From: Hydractinia symbiolongicarpus
Lineage: Eukaryota > Cnidaria > Hydrozoa > Anthoathecata > Hydractiniidae
DNA: 64,000 nt
Assembly (NCBI RefSeq): GCF_029227915.1
Contig: NC_079883.1
Location: forward strand, 4,466,001 to 4,530,000
Direction of reading: 5' to 3'
The notes under the pieces are model-generated. The model was not told the origin of the DNA. It saw nothing but the letters and a program-made list of their open reading frames with translations, and made no database searches. The first letter of the stretch is position 1, and the number at the start of each line of letters is the position of its first letter. This document shows positions 24,549 to 36,270 of the stretch, in pieces. Both the position numbers and the translations under genes were made by a program.

Positions 24549-27500
24549 ATGGCTACTCTTTCAGGAGTTGAACTGGACCCTTTATTTCTTAAGGCTCTTA
24601 CTTTACTGCGCTCTAATCGTCCAGAATCAACAAAAGAATTAGGGGAATTAGTTCAAGAATATCGAGAAAAAAATTATGGCTCAACATTATTAAAAAAGGT
24701 AGATGCATGTTCTGTTACTCTGCCAGCTCAACTACCATATTTCCAACGTGTGGTGTAAGTACTTAAGTCGTCTCATCACACAGAAGTTAGGAAACTATCT
24801 TTTATAGCGAAGTTATTACAATAATGTTGAAGCAACCCTTTTTCTGTTGTGTACATTGACTTCCTCTTAGGCCCAGAACAGGGCCTGCAGCACTTAAAAA
24901 TAAATATTTTATCCCTGATGATCACTGTTTTGACTGCCTGAGATTTTAAAATTTCGGGTTAAGTAAATTATTAGGTCAGTTTCAACAGCAAAACTAAAAT
25001 CCTGATGCCTCATTTGACAATGCCTGAAGCTTCAAGTACGTCTTTTATGTTATAATTACATCATTAAAAACAGTTTAAAACCACTTGGTTAAAGTTACAG
25101 GGCAAAGAAATTTTGTTACTTAACCTTTTTTCTTATTTTCTATATTTTCTCACTTGCGCTTTTAAAATTATCTAAGCTTGGTGGACACAATTTATATATT
25201 CCACAGGTGCTTTTTTCTTGCATAATAGACCTGGTGCAGTATGTTTTTTAACGAATTCTAGTTTTTTATAAAAATAATCTGTCGATACATCAGTAAGTTG
25301 GAAATAGATATATAGTTCATTAATTATATTGAAATATATCCAAAACAATTTTACATTTTTTAAAAAATATTGTAGTGAATAGCAACATTCTTGTGGTAAA
25401 TAAGCAAATGCGAGCTAGCGGAAAATTTAGTATTTATTCTCCTTCTGTTTTTTAATTAAAATCTCTAATTTCAACATTTTGAAATTGGGATAGGCCACCC
25501 AAGTCTTAACTAAATATAAAGAAGAAGTATAAATTTACTTAGCTGCAAAACATGATGCAAATTGCTAAATTGTAGGGAAAAATGGCTGCTCCCAACAAAG
25601 AAATAGAAAACAATGAAAGCAGGAAAAGAAAAAGAGGTAAAAAAATAGCCATGCTAGAAGTTTAAAATACAATATTAAAATCCTTAAGAAATAAAGTAGT
25701 TAATTTTGTGTTAGTGTTTGTGGTAAAATTTCGATGTTGTATTGAGTATTCCAACATTCTCAGAAAATTCCCCTTTTGAGCCGACATTCTCAAGTTGAAT
25801 AATCAAGTCTAAAGTAAACAGAGTTGCTGTAATTCTCCCAAAAAAATATACCTAACAAAACATCAAATGCCATTTGCCTACATATATACTAGTCAGGAAA
25901 AATTGTGGTGTTACTTCACTCAAACTCTGTTACTTATACACTCATCAAAATGTATTTGATAACATTTTCATGCTTTTTGCAAAAATGAATACCTGCAAAA
26001 TATAATATTCTTGATACGCAAAATTATATAAGCACAAAAATTAGCGGCGTTAATGTAGTTAATTTTACCGAATAAGACCCTGTTACAAAAAATAAATATT
26101 TTGCAACTCTTAACCTTTTAAACTCATGTCATAAAAACTGTTTAGTTGAAGATATGAAAAAAATAATAAATTAATTATTTTTCATAATCTTACATAAATA
26201 TGATATTTTATGTTGTTAAAGTTCATTGGAAAAATCATATAATTGGCATCTATATTGTCTGGTTCTAATACGTTTATTTCACATTTTCAATCACAAAGAA
26301 TTCATACATGCATTTAAATTGAATTTAAAGGCAGGAATACCAAGTCTAAAAATATTATAATTAAAAACATCACAATAAAGTTATATACTCACAAAATTTT
26401 ACTTTGAATGAATGTTTTAATACACAGCAAGTTATTGCATTACACTTCCAATCTTGAATAGTCATGTTGACATAATATGTTATTGAAGATTTCTCACACA
26501 TATAAGTATTATTTTCATGTGCGTTGATTCTGTAATATGTATATAAGTCAATAGAGTTAGGATTTCGGAGCAGAATGCTGATCGTCATTCCCAAATGAAT
26601 TATTTGAATAACTGTTACAACGGAGAAAATAATGTGTTTTATTTTTCAGGATGGAAATGGAAGAAAAAGCCCGCATCCTGATGCGAGAGTCAACAAACCT
26701 CCAAAGGTATTAAAAAACGTTAAAGTAAACGAGTCACCAAACTCACTAACACTGCTCGAAAAACTTGAAGAAATAACCAATAGTAATGATGACAGTTCGA
26801 ATCAAAGCACAAAATCCACAACATGTAAGTGTGTACTTCAACTTCATTTGTATGTGTTTTTTATGCATTTGTCTGGTCTTTTCTATTAGGGAAAAACTAT
26901 TTGCAGAAAAAATTTCTAGAACTTATTTCTGCAGATTTTGCTCGAACTCTCGAAAATAACTTTTAACAAAAAATTAAAAAATTATTTATCCAAATAAATT
27001 TCTTTTACAAAATTTTCATTTCTTGTATATATCCTTAACAATTTCAACGACAGAATAATCATCTCATTTTTCTTCGATTTCCTATAAGGCCTAAGCTGTT
27101 AAATTCTATACCATGTTTGTTTAAAAAAGCTTTATATTTATGAAACCTTACAGTAGGCAATTTCATTTCGCAAATAATTTGTTTTTCAACTTTTTACACA
27201 TCCACATCTATCTTAGTGGAGGAGTCCATTGAGGAAATCACGGTTGGAAGTTCACTTGAATCAAAAGGAAAAAATATGCGACATATTACAGTTGATGAAA
27301 CTGTTAGCATGTCATCACTTGACACTAAAGGCATATCAGCTGTTATTGACTTAAATGACAGTATTTCAATTGATGACATTATTGAAATGGACTTTGATGG
27401 ACCAATGTGCAAGTTGTGTCACTTGTGAGTTTTCCAACTATATTTTGTTGGCCATTGTTTTCCACTCTGGCAAGAAAAAGCCAAAATGTGAAAGAATATA

Positions 27501-29134
27501 GGAACGTATAGGGGTGTCCTCATTTTTTCTATTCTTTTTTTAAAGTCTGTCGATTTAGAGTTGTGCATTCAAGAAACTATTGATAAGCATTTGAAGATAA
27601 CTTAATCTAGGGTGTTGTGTCAATTTGTTCCCATTTTGGAGAAGGCACTTACACAAAAAACTGTTATTTTTGTGTAATAATATTTTCTAAATCATAAGGC
27701 TGGGATACATATAGATTGTCTTCCATTTTGACTGTTTGTGTACATTATGCAAAAAAATAATAAAAAATGCTTAGTATCGGTAAGGAAAATATTAAGAATT
27801 TTTGTGACGGACAAAATGTCTTGTTTAGTATATATATAATTTTTATTAAATAATTCAGTTTTCATTCTATTACTTTGACATGTTTAGAAATAAGCGAGGA
27901 AATGAAGAAGAGAATGCATTGGTCGAGTGTTCCGACTGTCATTCGCACTACCACCAAAAGTGTCACCGTCCCGAAGTTTCAACGAAAGATTTAAACGATC
28001 CAAGGTTAATTTGGTATTGCTCCAAATGTACAAAGAGAATGAGAAAGGAGATGGTACGCTACGTTTTAGCTTCCGTGTAATTGCGAGGTTTTTATGTTGC
28101 TGTCCAAACCTTTTATTTTTCAGGGTCTTTTGCTTGTAATTTTTTGCTTTGAGAAATTTAAAAAGAAACTATTTTATTTTAATTTAGGCGGCTCAACAAT
28201 CTACCAACACTTCAAAGTCATCTGGGGTCGAAGTTACGCCAGCTCCGAAGCTTTTAAATCCGTTTCAACAAACGAAACCGTTTCGACGAAACCATCCTGT
28301 CGCTGCGTCGAACAGTGTAAGCAATCTTTATAATAATAGCCGTATTGTGTCTTTCTCTGTCTACCTGATGCAGCAAGTAGCGAAACACACACCATAATAC
28401 GGTATAAAAGGACGGGCGAACCCTTGGATTTTCCACGGGCCACCGACTAGTATAAAATAATTGTTTTACTCTTTATGCTTAATGCATACCGTAAATCCTC
28501 GAATAAACGCCGCTGCGCCTATTGAAAAACTAGATATTTGTAGTGCTGCGCTTAATGAAGGGGTGGCGCTTATTCGTGGGCGGTGCTTATTCGTGGGCGG
28601 TGCTTTTTCAAAAGAACAATTTTTAAGACAAATCCAATTTTTTTTATTCCTTCGAATAATATAAAAGCATTAAAAATACCAATAACTTTATCTCCTTTTT
28701 CGTCAGGATCGGGTTGCTGACATAGTTTGTAAGCTTCTTCGACATCCTTTACAGAAAATGTATCACGTGATGTTTGATAAGAAAAGATGGTCATATATTG
28801 ATCTGCTATAACAAAAGTGTATATAATTAAAAAATTTTTAAAAAAAGCCTTAGATAAGCGCTGCTTTAAATTTAAGGCGCGGCGCTTAATCGAGGATTTA
28901 CGGCATGCTAACTTTTACGTCACCATCAGTTGTTGTCAATCGATATACTTTGCAATATTTCACTCTGTACTTTAGTCAATCGCTACGAATGAAACATTAG
29001 TTCCTTCCACTGAAAATGTGGCACGGGATGGCTCTCTCTCACCAATGAGCAACAAGAGACCCCGTGACGTCACAGCAAATTCTATGAAGCGGTTGGAGTT
29101 GTTTAAAAAGAAGTTGAAACAAGCACGAAAATAG
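24549..29134 (+). CDS. INTS12: Integrator complex subunit 12 (PHD finger), 6 exons
   Basis: Exons are 24549-24698, 26650-26824, 27217-27424, 27888-28053, 28188-28316 and 28976-29134. The phases agree and give 328 residues, shorter than the roughly 460 of human INTS12. The N-terminal block (LDPLFLKAL) matches the conserved INTS12 start needed for Integrator binding. The PHD finger has all eight zinc ligands: C173, C176, C192, C195, H200, C203, C222, C225, with the family phrase NDPRLIWYCSKC. The C-terminus MKRLELFKKKLKQ matches the vertebrate MKRLQMVKKK tail. The protein acts in the nucleus in snRNA 3'-end processing and transcription attenuation. Exon 1 could instead read on to a stop at 24758, but the AAG|GTAGAT donor keeps phase with 26650. 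A possible extra exon (25576-25636) breaks phase. Confidence 0.9.
28484..28908. mobile_element. Terminal-inverted-repeat MITE in last intron of INTS12
   Basis: The left end GCATACCGTAAATCCTCG and the right end (reading inward GCATGCCGTAAATCCTCG) are near-identical inverted repeats of about 30 bp that continue as AATAAACGCCGC and ATTAAGCGCCGC. The 425-bp element contains GGCGCTTATTCGTGGGCGG-type direct repeats and no transposase. I could not define a target-site duplication, so the superfamily is left open. It lies wholly within intron 28317-28975. Confidence 0.8.
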
Positions 29135-30028
29135 AACCAGGTATAATTTTATTTCGTCTGTTTTACGGAACATGTATACATGAAAAGGTTGCTTATCGAC
29201 ACAAAATTTCCAGACGACAAAATACTTCTCAATGATTTTCGCCGAAGGTTTTGTTGATGAAATCATCCTGTAACGAAATTACGAGCATAAGCGACAAACG
29301 GCCGCATCCCAAACACTAAAGTGGCACAAAATTATTTTCGTTAAAAGCATGAGAAAAAAAGGCTGCACAAAATGGCTGTTGTTTCACCGATTTTAGAAGT
29401 TCATTTGATTCTGGTGAGAATTTCGTGATTCTGTTTCGTTTTTCCATGACGCACAACACCACTAGAGATACAAACAAAAAATTTTAAGTGACCACTTCAA
29501 TTGAAGAAGTTTCATTAAAAATTCTCAGGTCACATATGAAGATATAGCAGAGTAGAAAAGAATTTCTATTTTTATAATTTTTATTACGTTTTCTCGTCTA
29601 CATTAGCAACCGATAACATTTATATTCTATTTTGCTCCCAGTTGAAGCACGACTTTTTTGAAGTTGCCTTAGCAACGATTTCTTATTCTTTTTGTGTAAT
29701 CAAACGATTTCATTGGTAGAGTATAAATTTTTAACGATTGGTGTTCTCTGGTCGTTAATATTTTATGGATAATTTTGTTGAAGTGTTATTTCTCTTCGAT
29801 GAAGTGTTTTTTGTTTAGCGTTGATATTCTTGCTTAAAAATTAATCGCTTTAAAACTTTTTTTATGAGTGTTCGAAAGATGTTAGAAAATGTTATTGTCA
29901 TCGCGCTCGTTATTGTACTGTAATCGTTCTGTGTGTTTGTGTGAACATTGAAACGGTAAAGTTTCTTTCTTTAATTTAATTAATACATTGTATGTACAAT
30001 AATTTTTTTATTTTTTTATAACAGAGTG
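29135..30028. other. Intergenic between INTS12 and an orphan gene
   Basis: 3' flank of INTS12 and 5' region of the next gene. It holds a perfect RFX X-box (29663-29676). A candidate 5' UTR exon could end near a GTAAAG donor at about 29957 and splice to the TATAACAG acceptor at about 30017-30024. No other coding signal. Confidence 0.4.
29663..29676. promoter_or_regulatory. RFX X-box
   Basis: GTTGCCTTAGCAAC fits the X-box consensus GTNRCC-N(0-3)-RGYAAC with a 2-base spacer and no mismatch. RFX factors use such sites, especially in ciliary gene promoters. It lies about 350 bases upstream of the orphan coding exon at 30029. That it regulates that gene is inference. Confidence 0.55.
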
Positions 30029-30793
30029 ATGGCAATAAGTAGCGACAGTCCATGTTTTAGCACCCACTTGCTTCGAAACAGGAATAACTCTAGAGAAGTC
30101 GGGCGCGATATTTTACCCAAGATTCTTAACGGACAATCTTTCACTGTCGAAAATGTTTCAGGCGAGCTGGATAATTCAAAAAAGCGTGAAAGCGCTGTTA
30201 ATACTACAAGAGGAGTTGAGACGTTTTCTGATCTTGTAAATGCTGCGCAGGTGAAAAGTTACTTAAATGATAAAACTGATGTTGCAAATGACATGGGACA
30301 TCGTAGTGAAAATATAAAAAAAGTAGAAAAGCGACGGAAATTATTTGTGAGTAGTCGTAAAAACAACCCGAGTCAACTTGTCACTCTTCAAACAGACAAA
30401 TTATGTGATAAAACCATTGAGAAGTTAAAGATTGCTGGAATCGGTGTCAGCATTTCGAGAAACACAACACCAAGCCTGTCGCGATTATCTAAAGACTCGC
30501 CTCGCAGGCACAATCGATGTCGGCGAGATAAAAACAGTGTTTTTACGAACGGTTATATGAATTCTTTGTATTCAGAAAGAAGCCAGAGCAAAGTGGATAA
30601 TACAGAACATACAGTGTCAATCAATGAATACTTGAAAGTGGAAAATGCTAGATATACTGCTGAAGAGAAATTTGTTAAAAGTGTTTTATTTCAAAAATGG
30701 TTAAAAAGAGTTCAGAGATACATTGGGAAATTTCAACCTGTTCATATAGAAATCGAAACGACTGAAGCAGAGTCAAATGAAGAGGAGTCATGA
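30029..30793 (+). CDS. Unrecognised 254-residue protein
   Basis: A single open exon starts at ATG 30029, five bases after a splice-acceptor-like TATAACAG, and ends at TGA 30793. It is hydrophilic and rich in Ser, Asn, Lys and Arg, with basic stretches (KKVEKRRK, RRHNRCRRDK) that could be nuclear or RNA-binding. There are no membrane segments. The C-terminal 55 residues look the most structured: a helical block (AEEKFVKSVLFQKWLKRVQRYIG), then an acidic tail ending EAESNEEES. Length and codon use are convincing for a real gene compared with the AT-rich flanks, but no family is recognised. An X-box lies upstream, so a ciliary role is conceivable. It lies 0.9 kb downstream of INTS12 in the same orientation, with no sign that the two are linked. 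Confidence 0.6.
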   Translation: MAISSDSPCFSTHLLRNRNNSREVGRDILPKILNGQSFTVENVSGELDNSKKRESAVNTTRGVETFSDLVNAAQVKSYLNDKTDVANDMGHRSENIKKVEKRRKLFVSSRKNNPSQLVTLQTDKLCDKTIEKLKIAGIGVSISRNTTPSLSRLSKDSPRRHNRCRRDKNSVFTNGYMNSLYSERSQSKVDNTEHTVSINEYLKVENARYTAEEKFVKSVLFQKWLKRVQRYIGKFQPVHIEIETTEAESNEEES

Positions 30794-33293
30794 ATTTCCT
30801 TTGTGTCTTCTATTTCATCTTGTCTGTTCCACTTTTTTCAGAAAAGTTCGTCTCTTCGTCATAGTTTAAATAATTTTTTTTTTGTTTTTTTGTTTGTTTT
30901 TCTACGTTTTAGAGGAAGATATTTATTCGACCAAAAAAAAAATTATTATGTTTTTGCGGGACTTATTATTGGGAGATTGCAAGCTCTTATAAATAGAATA
31001 GAAATATTTGCAATCAGTTTTTTGCGTTTTAACAGTTTGCGTTTTGTTTTTGTTTTCCAAGAAAAACGATAACAGAAAATTTTTTTTTCAAGGACGTAAA
31101 GTATATTCATAACTTTCCCATGGCTATTGAGGTCAGTAAAAATGATTTCCAAGGTTAGAAAATTTATGACATTGCAAAAACCTAGTACATATAAGTACAT
31201 ATCAGAAAATATAAAACTTGTGCTATAAATGTGAACGAACAATCATGAAACCCCTGACGTAAAAATCATGTTTTACCCATGACTTTTTATCAAAACAAGG
31301 TAGATGACCTTTTTGGAGACCAAACCAAACTCCATAAGTTTTTATGATTTTTAGAAATTTCTATGACCTGTGATCACCCTGGACAGCATCGTCTTCGTCA
31401 ATTTTCAGTATGTTTGCGGTTACGTCGTTTATTTTAAAAAATTATATGCGGATTGTCAACTTTTTCCTACTTTTGCGAAATTAATATTCGGGATTTGTCC
31501 TGCAATGTGCAATTTTCGTGGAACTTATTTTTGCGAGTCCAAAGTCGCGAAAATGAGTCAGTTCTGCAGAAAATATTTCTCGCAAACATTCCCGGAGGTA
31601 AACAAACGTTTTATAGAAAAAGTAAAGTGATTGGTACCCTATTTTTTATGTTCTGATGTAATATAACTCAAAAGGCATGCAAACACTCTTAAACACATTC
31701 TTTTTAGCAATTTAGACTTCTCAATATCTGTATGAACTTGCTGACACATCTGAGGTATGCATGTTTTTTTTTAAAAAAAAAAAATTAAACACCTTTATTG
31801 CCAGTCTCAAAAAAGTTGCGCCAGCGATTGATCTTCATTCATTCAGGTCGCATGCGAGTAAATTCACTATTCTGATTGGTTCAGACGTAATTATTTCCAC
31901 CATACTAACAGCTAAATCACATCACCTCTCCTTTTTTTTTAGCGTGCACAATCATTCGAAACAACAAGTTGCTAGGCAACATTCTTTTGTCTCACTCACC
32001 CGCTATATAAACAACCTAGCCCCAAAGGCTCTGTTTCTTCTGATAATTTTGGAAGCTAGTTGTTTCATTTTGTACAAACGTACACCACCTTCTTATGAAA
32101 AGAAATTTTCGCAAAAACTCTGAATTTTCTTAATTCGCGAAAACAAACTCTCTCAAAAAAATCTTCTTTTTTTGATTGGCGACAATTAAATTTTCGCGAA
32201 AAATACGAGTATCCGCTAGAGGATGGTTTCCATGATACCCATTTTGCTGCATGTTCTGGAATTTGGAACCAACCTTCACGGAAGGTCTATTGGGGAAGCT
32301 TAGCAAATATTGTGAAAGTTGGCAAAGTTTTTGTTTTTGAAAGAAAATGAAATGAGTTAAAATGGTCTAATTCATTTTTAAATTTATGCCATGATAATAA
32401 AAGGATACGCTTTTTGGTCTAAGTGGTTGAATTTTTTTCATGGAAATGCTATAAGTTGGATAATAGAAGTTGAATTTCGTCTTCATAGTTATGTACAACT
32501 TTTTTCCTAAACTTTAAAATATTTAAATGATTTTTAACAGGCATGTGACTCCCCTGATGTCACAGACGCCCAGCCTCGACCCGAGGGCATTTAGAATCTT
32601 TTCAGACATGGACAAAAATTAAACAACAGGCGCTGGTAACGAGGTTGATAGACATCGTTACAATCAGGCTTGCCTACAACTTACAAAGAATAAATATGAC
32701 AAAATGTTGTTGGTACTTTAGCACAAAGCACTCGCTTAATTGAAGGAATTTTCAGTGTCTGTTTTTCGCAATGTTGAGTCTCACGTAACAGAATGTTCAC
32801 TCTGTAGTCCGTGATTGATCAAGTTCGCCTTCGTATAAGTTAGATATTGAAATAAATTTGTTTAGGCTATCCATTAAACTTTAATGAATCTACAACACAG
32901 GCCTATATTCCGGCATGGTCCACTACACTTATCTTGTGTATCAAAACAGCAAAATAGCCTCTGGAACGAGGCGTTTCCGCCCTTAGCACATTAAAATAAT
33001 TTCTTTAGCAGTCATACAATTTCTTTAGCGGATATACAATTTATTTAGCAGAGACGTCAAACGATAGACTTCCTACTAAGCTTCTCTAACTCTGTGCAAA
33101 AATCTCTTGGAATCCGTTAAAATTGGTGAGCCCTTTTTTCCCCATTGCGACGCCATCTTTTATGGTAATTCCCACACAAAAATGGGAAATTGATGCGTTT
33201 TGAAAGCGACTTATTTGGAATGCGTAACAACGAAAGTAGTCCTTTTGCAAACCGCTCCTGTAATTAAGTTTACCTTCTTTGTTTTTTTCGACC
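30794..33293. other. Intergenic with promoter-like motifs and repeats
   Basis: No gene supported. From about 31430 to 32200 there are repeated CGCGAAAA/TTTTCGCGA words of repeat-like character. An X-box-like site, CCAAT-type sequence and TATA box cluster near 31880-32010. A short threefold repeat (AATTTCTTTAGC, about 20 bp) is at 32998-33053. Open frames (30803-31072, 31370-31630, 31761-32123) lack recognisable features. Confidence 0.45.
31968..32010 (+). promoter_or_regulatory. X-box-like site plus TATA box (orphan promoter-like cluster)
   Basis: GTTGCTAGGCAAC at 31968-31980 differs from the RFX consensus at one base. CTATATAA at 32003-32010 is a good TATA box. ATTGGTT occurs upstream at about 31876. 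Together they resemble a compact promoter pointing right, but I find no convincing coding region in the following 1 kb. It may serve a non-coding transcript or be part of a repeat. Confidence 0.3.
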
Positions 33294-33392
33294 TCGATCC
33301 CAAGGCTCTTTGTCTCTTTTTTATAACGGCACGGCGAGACTATTTCGTCTCGTCGTCCCGGTATAAAAAAGAGACAAAGAGACCTGGGATCG
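33294..33392. repeat. 99-bp near-perfect hairpin element
   Basis: The left arm (TCGATCCCAAGGCTCTTTG...CGGCGAGAC, about 47 bases) pairs with the right arm (GTCTCGTCG...CCTGGGATCGA, about 46 bases) around a six-base loop, TATTTC, with few mismatches. It is related to the CCCCAG hairpins at 13330 and 15280 and is the best preserved of them. It is probably a non-autonomous mobile hairpin. Confidence 0.9.
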
Positions 33393-33897
33393 ATATTGCG
33401 GTTTTTTATAAATTATTCCCGCCTTTTGGCATAGTTTAAGAAAATAATCCCGCGTACGGGATAACTATATGTTTCATCGAGCTTGATATTCTTTCATACT
33501 TTATTTAGCTGAATACCAGTGTAACCAGGTAGAATATCAAGCGAAAAGTTCCATATTTTTTACGAATATATTTGTGGTTAACTTATTTGTGTTTTCATGC
33601 TTCCACAAACTTTCTAAAAACTTGTTGAATTTCTTTTAAAATAATATTTCATGCCTTCTTGATATTCCCGGCCTCAGAAAAAACACCTGTAAAAGTTTTT
33701 AAAACTAATCACGATCAAGGTTGATCCAAGAGACTTTAAAATAAAGGCTCTCTTCAGTAGTTATAGGGAAGGGCACTTTTAATATTTAATTCAAAAAACT
33801 TTTAAAAATAAAGCTTTATATTAATATGAGAGAATAGTGGGAAAATAATCTTTACATATATTTTCGCACAAAATAACCACGCACGACAAGTGAAATA
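33393..33897. other. Intergenic, 3' flank of zinc-finger gene
   Basis: AT-rich, no coding signal. It would hold the zinc-finger gene's 3' end if polyadenylation follows the signal at 33898-33903. Confidence 0.5.
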
Positions 33898-33903
33898 TTT
33901 ATT
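33898..33903 (-). promoter_or_regulatory. Polyadenylation signal AATAAA
   Basis: On the minus strand AATAAA begins five bases after the zinc-finger gene's TAA stop. If used, the 3' UTR would be extremely short. A second candidate is at about 33501-33506. Confidence 0.4.
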
Positions 33904-33908
33904 CATTT

Positions 33909-36270
33909 TTATGCGTCTTCATTTTCAATTTGGACTGCAGAAATCTCTATAGTCCTTGGTGCTACCAAAGTGGACGTATTATCATTTAACATGCTTCTGT
34001 CATGCAAGTTTTTTATATGTCGGCGCAAGTGACTTGGATTATTAAAAGCTTTCGGACATTGCGTACATTTAAAAGGTCTTTGTCCAGTGTGAATAAAAAT
34101 ATGTCTCTGAAGATTACCTGATATGGAAAACGATTTATCACATTGATCGCACTTGTACGGCTTTTCACCCGAATGAATTCGTAAATGTTTTCGTAACGAC
34201 GATTTCTCGGCAAAACCTCGTCCACAGATACTACAGACATATGGTTGCTCACCGGTATGAATACGCTCATGTTTTGTCAACGATCCAGGATCGCGAAACG
34301 CTTTCTGACAATGTGCACATAAATAAGGTCGTTTTTGTGTGTGTTTCGTAATATGTTTGTTATAATCCCCCTTACTTGTAAATATCTTGGGACAAAACTG
34401 ACAGCGATGAACATTCTCTTCGCCTCTGTGCGATGCAATATGCTCGAAATACTTATCCTGATCAGTGAATGATAGCTGGCAGTAGTTGCAAGTTTGGGTT
34501 TTGTCACTCACATGCGTCCTCATGTGCGCTTGTAACGTCGCCAGAACACTAAACGTTACGCCACATACATCACACTTGTACAACACCTTCGTCTCTGGCA
34601 CCACTCTTGACGGAAGAGGTTCGATATTTGGGTTATTCGGGTCATACTGCGACATGGGTACCATAGTAACAGATGAATATTTTCGCTTACGGCCAGATTC
34701 CAACTCTCCATCTGACGCGCTTTCAGAACTAAGTACAGGATTATAATCTTCGTCTCGCACTGGACTTTTCTGTTTTACAAACTGAATTTCTGACGTTGCG
34801 CTATTCACAACCTTATTTTGGATTCGAAGAAAGTTTAATAAATTTTCAGTGGTCGCGTTCTCCAGCACAACAGGGATACTTTTTCGAATGTTTAAATCGT
34901 CCGCTTCACTGACACTACCTGCTGCAATGACTAACCTTCCAGGTGTCATTGTTTTGGACGCCGAATAAGTGACATCTGCAGATGATGGCAAATCACGCAG
35001 CGCAGTGGAGACTGTGGGCAAGATGGATACCGGGATTGTCTTGCTTTCTCCAATTGTGCGAGAAACAACTGCAATGCTAGGTAAACGATTCTCGGTAACA
35101 TTTTGTGATATTGCGTAACCAGGTGTAGTCTGTATGGTGGCCTGCATGTCCGTTTTATACATTGCCTTTTCTTGATTTTTATGTTTTTTGCTCATTGCCT
35201 CGATTAGACCAGATATTTGCCTATGGCGGACAATGAGTTGTTTTAAACTTTCGCCTTGATTGGTAGTAGCTTTAGAAGCTACAGATGTTTCTCCTTGGTT
35301 TATTTTGGCAAGTCTAACGGCATTTGCTAGCTCGTTTGTTGTAAAATTCGTATTGATAGACGTTGCTACCTCAGTAACAGGAATCTCCTGTCGTTCATCT
35401 AATTCCAGCTGTTGATTTCGCTCCTGCTCTTGTTGTTGATTCAAAGCTAATTGTTGCAAATACAAAGTTGAAAGCTGCAGAAGTGAGGAATCTAGACCTT
35501 TATTCAAACTAGGAATCGGCATTTTGTTAATCAGGATATCCGCCACATCTAAATCCGATTTTCCCGAACCTTGATCTCCTTTGGCTTGGTTGGCTAACAG
35601 TAAAGACAAGCCCGCCGTGGTGAGAGTTCCATCCGAGGTGAACAATCCGGTCGTCGACGGTAGCTCTGTTGGGTTGGGTAGGATAAACGGTAACTCAATA
35701 CTAGGCATTTGCAACAATTTTGACGCTTCTAAATTTGCTCGATATTCTTGCGTAGAGTTAAAATCAACTTTTGGAAGAGCCGTGTTGGTGAAGAGATTTG
35801 TTAACAGATCTGGTTGAAAATTAAGTCGAGTTGTCAATTCGGCTTGACTACTTGAAATGTCGTTTGGAAACGACGTTGTCGAATTTAACGGCGTCGCAAC
35901 AGACACAAATGTAGCTTGCGTCATATTCTCCGCATCACTTGTCAGTTTATCTGTCGCTTTCGATATGACAGACATAGGAACTGTTTGACAACGGTCAATA
36001 TTACCATTATTAGAAGAATGAGGTGGTTCTGTAGAGGCAATCTGATTTCCATTATTTATCATCAAGGAAAGCATGTTCAATAAAATATTGTTTAATATAC
36101 CGTCGTTGCCCGTCATTGCCGCATGTTCTGTCAAAATATGTGCATTCAAAATAGTGTATATATCCTGACATTTCTTACACGACTTGCTCGTTGTTGGTGG
36201 CATCGTTGGCAAGGTAGTGACTTGTGGTGATTTCAGTTTTATTTCAGTGTACATATTTTCAACAGTTGAC
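33909..36270 (-). CDS. C2H2 zinc-finger transcription factor (seven fingers), terminal coding exon
   Basis: One long exon follows a TTTTTTAG acceptor at 36271. The first ATG inside the exon is at 36254, giving 781 residues. The longer in-frame ATG upstream lies in the intron and is rejected. Residues 1-558 are a low-complexity Ser/Thr/Asn/Leu-rich region with a Gln-rich stretch (near LALNQQQEQERNQQ) and a basic GRKRKY. Residues 559-751 hold seven C2H2 fingers in a row, C-x2-C-x12-H-x3/4-H, with TGEQP, SGEKP and TGQRP linkers between the last four, the usual DNA-binding set. A 30-residue acidic tail follows. This is typical of sequence-specific nuclear regulators; no ortholog is assigned. The upstream exon is not in the immediate flank and may be near 41490-41600. 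Confidence 0.9.

Noticed and set aside
25576-25636. Extra INTS12 exon (AG-bounded, open, Lys/Arg-rich)
   Set aside because: Its start fits exon 1 but it ends one base out of phase with the exon at 26650; exon 1 joins 26650 directly in phase. Could be an alternative exon only with RNA evidence.
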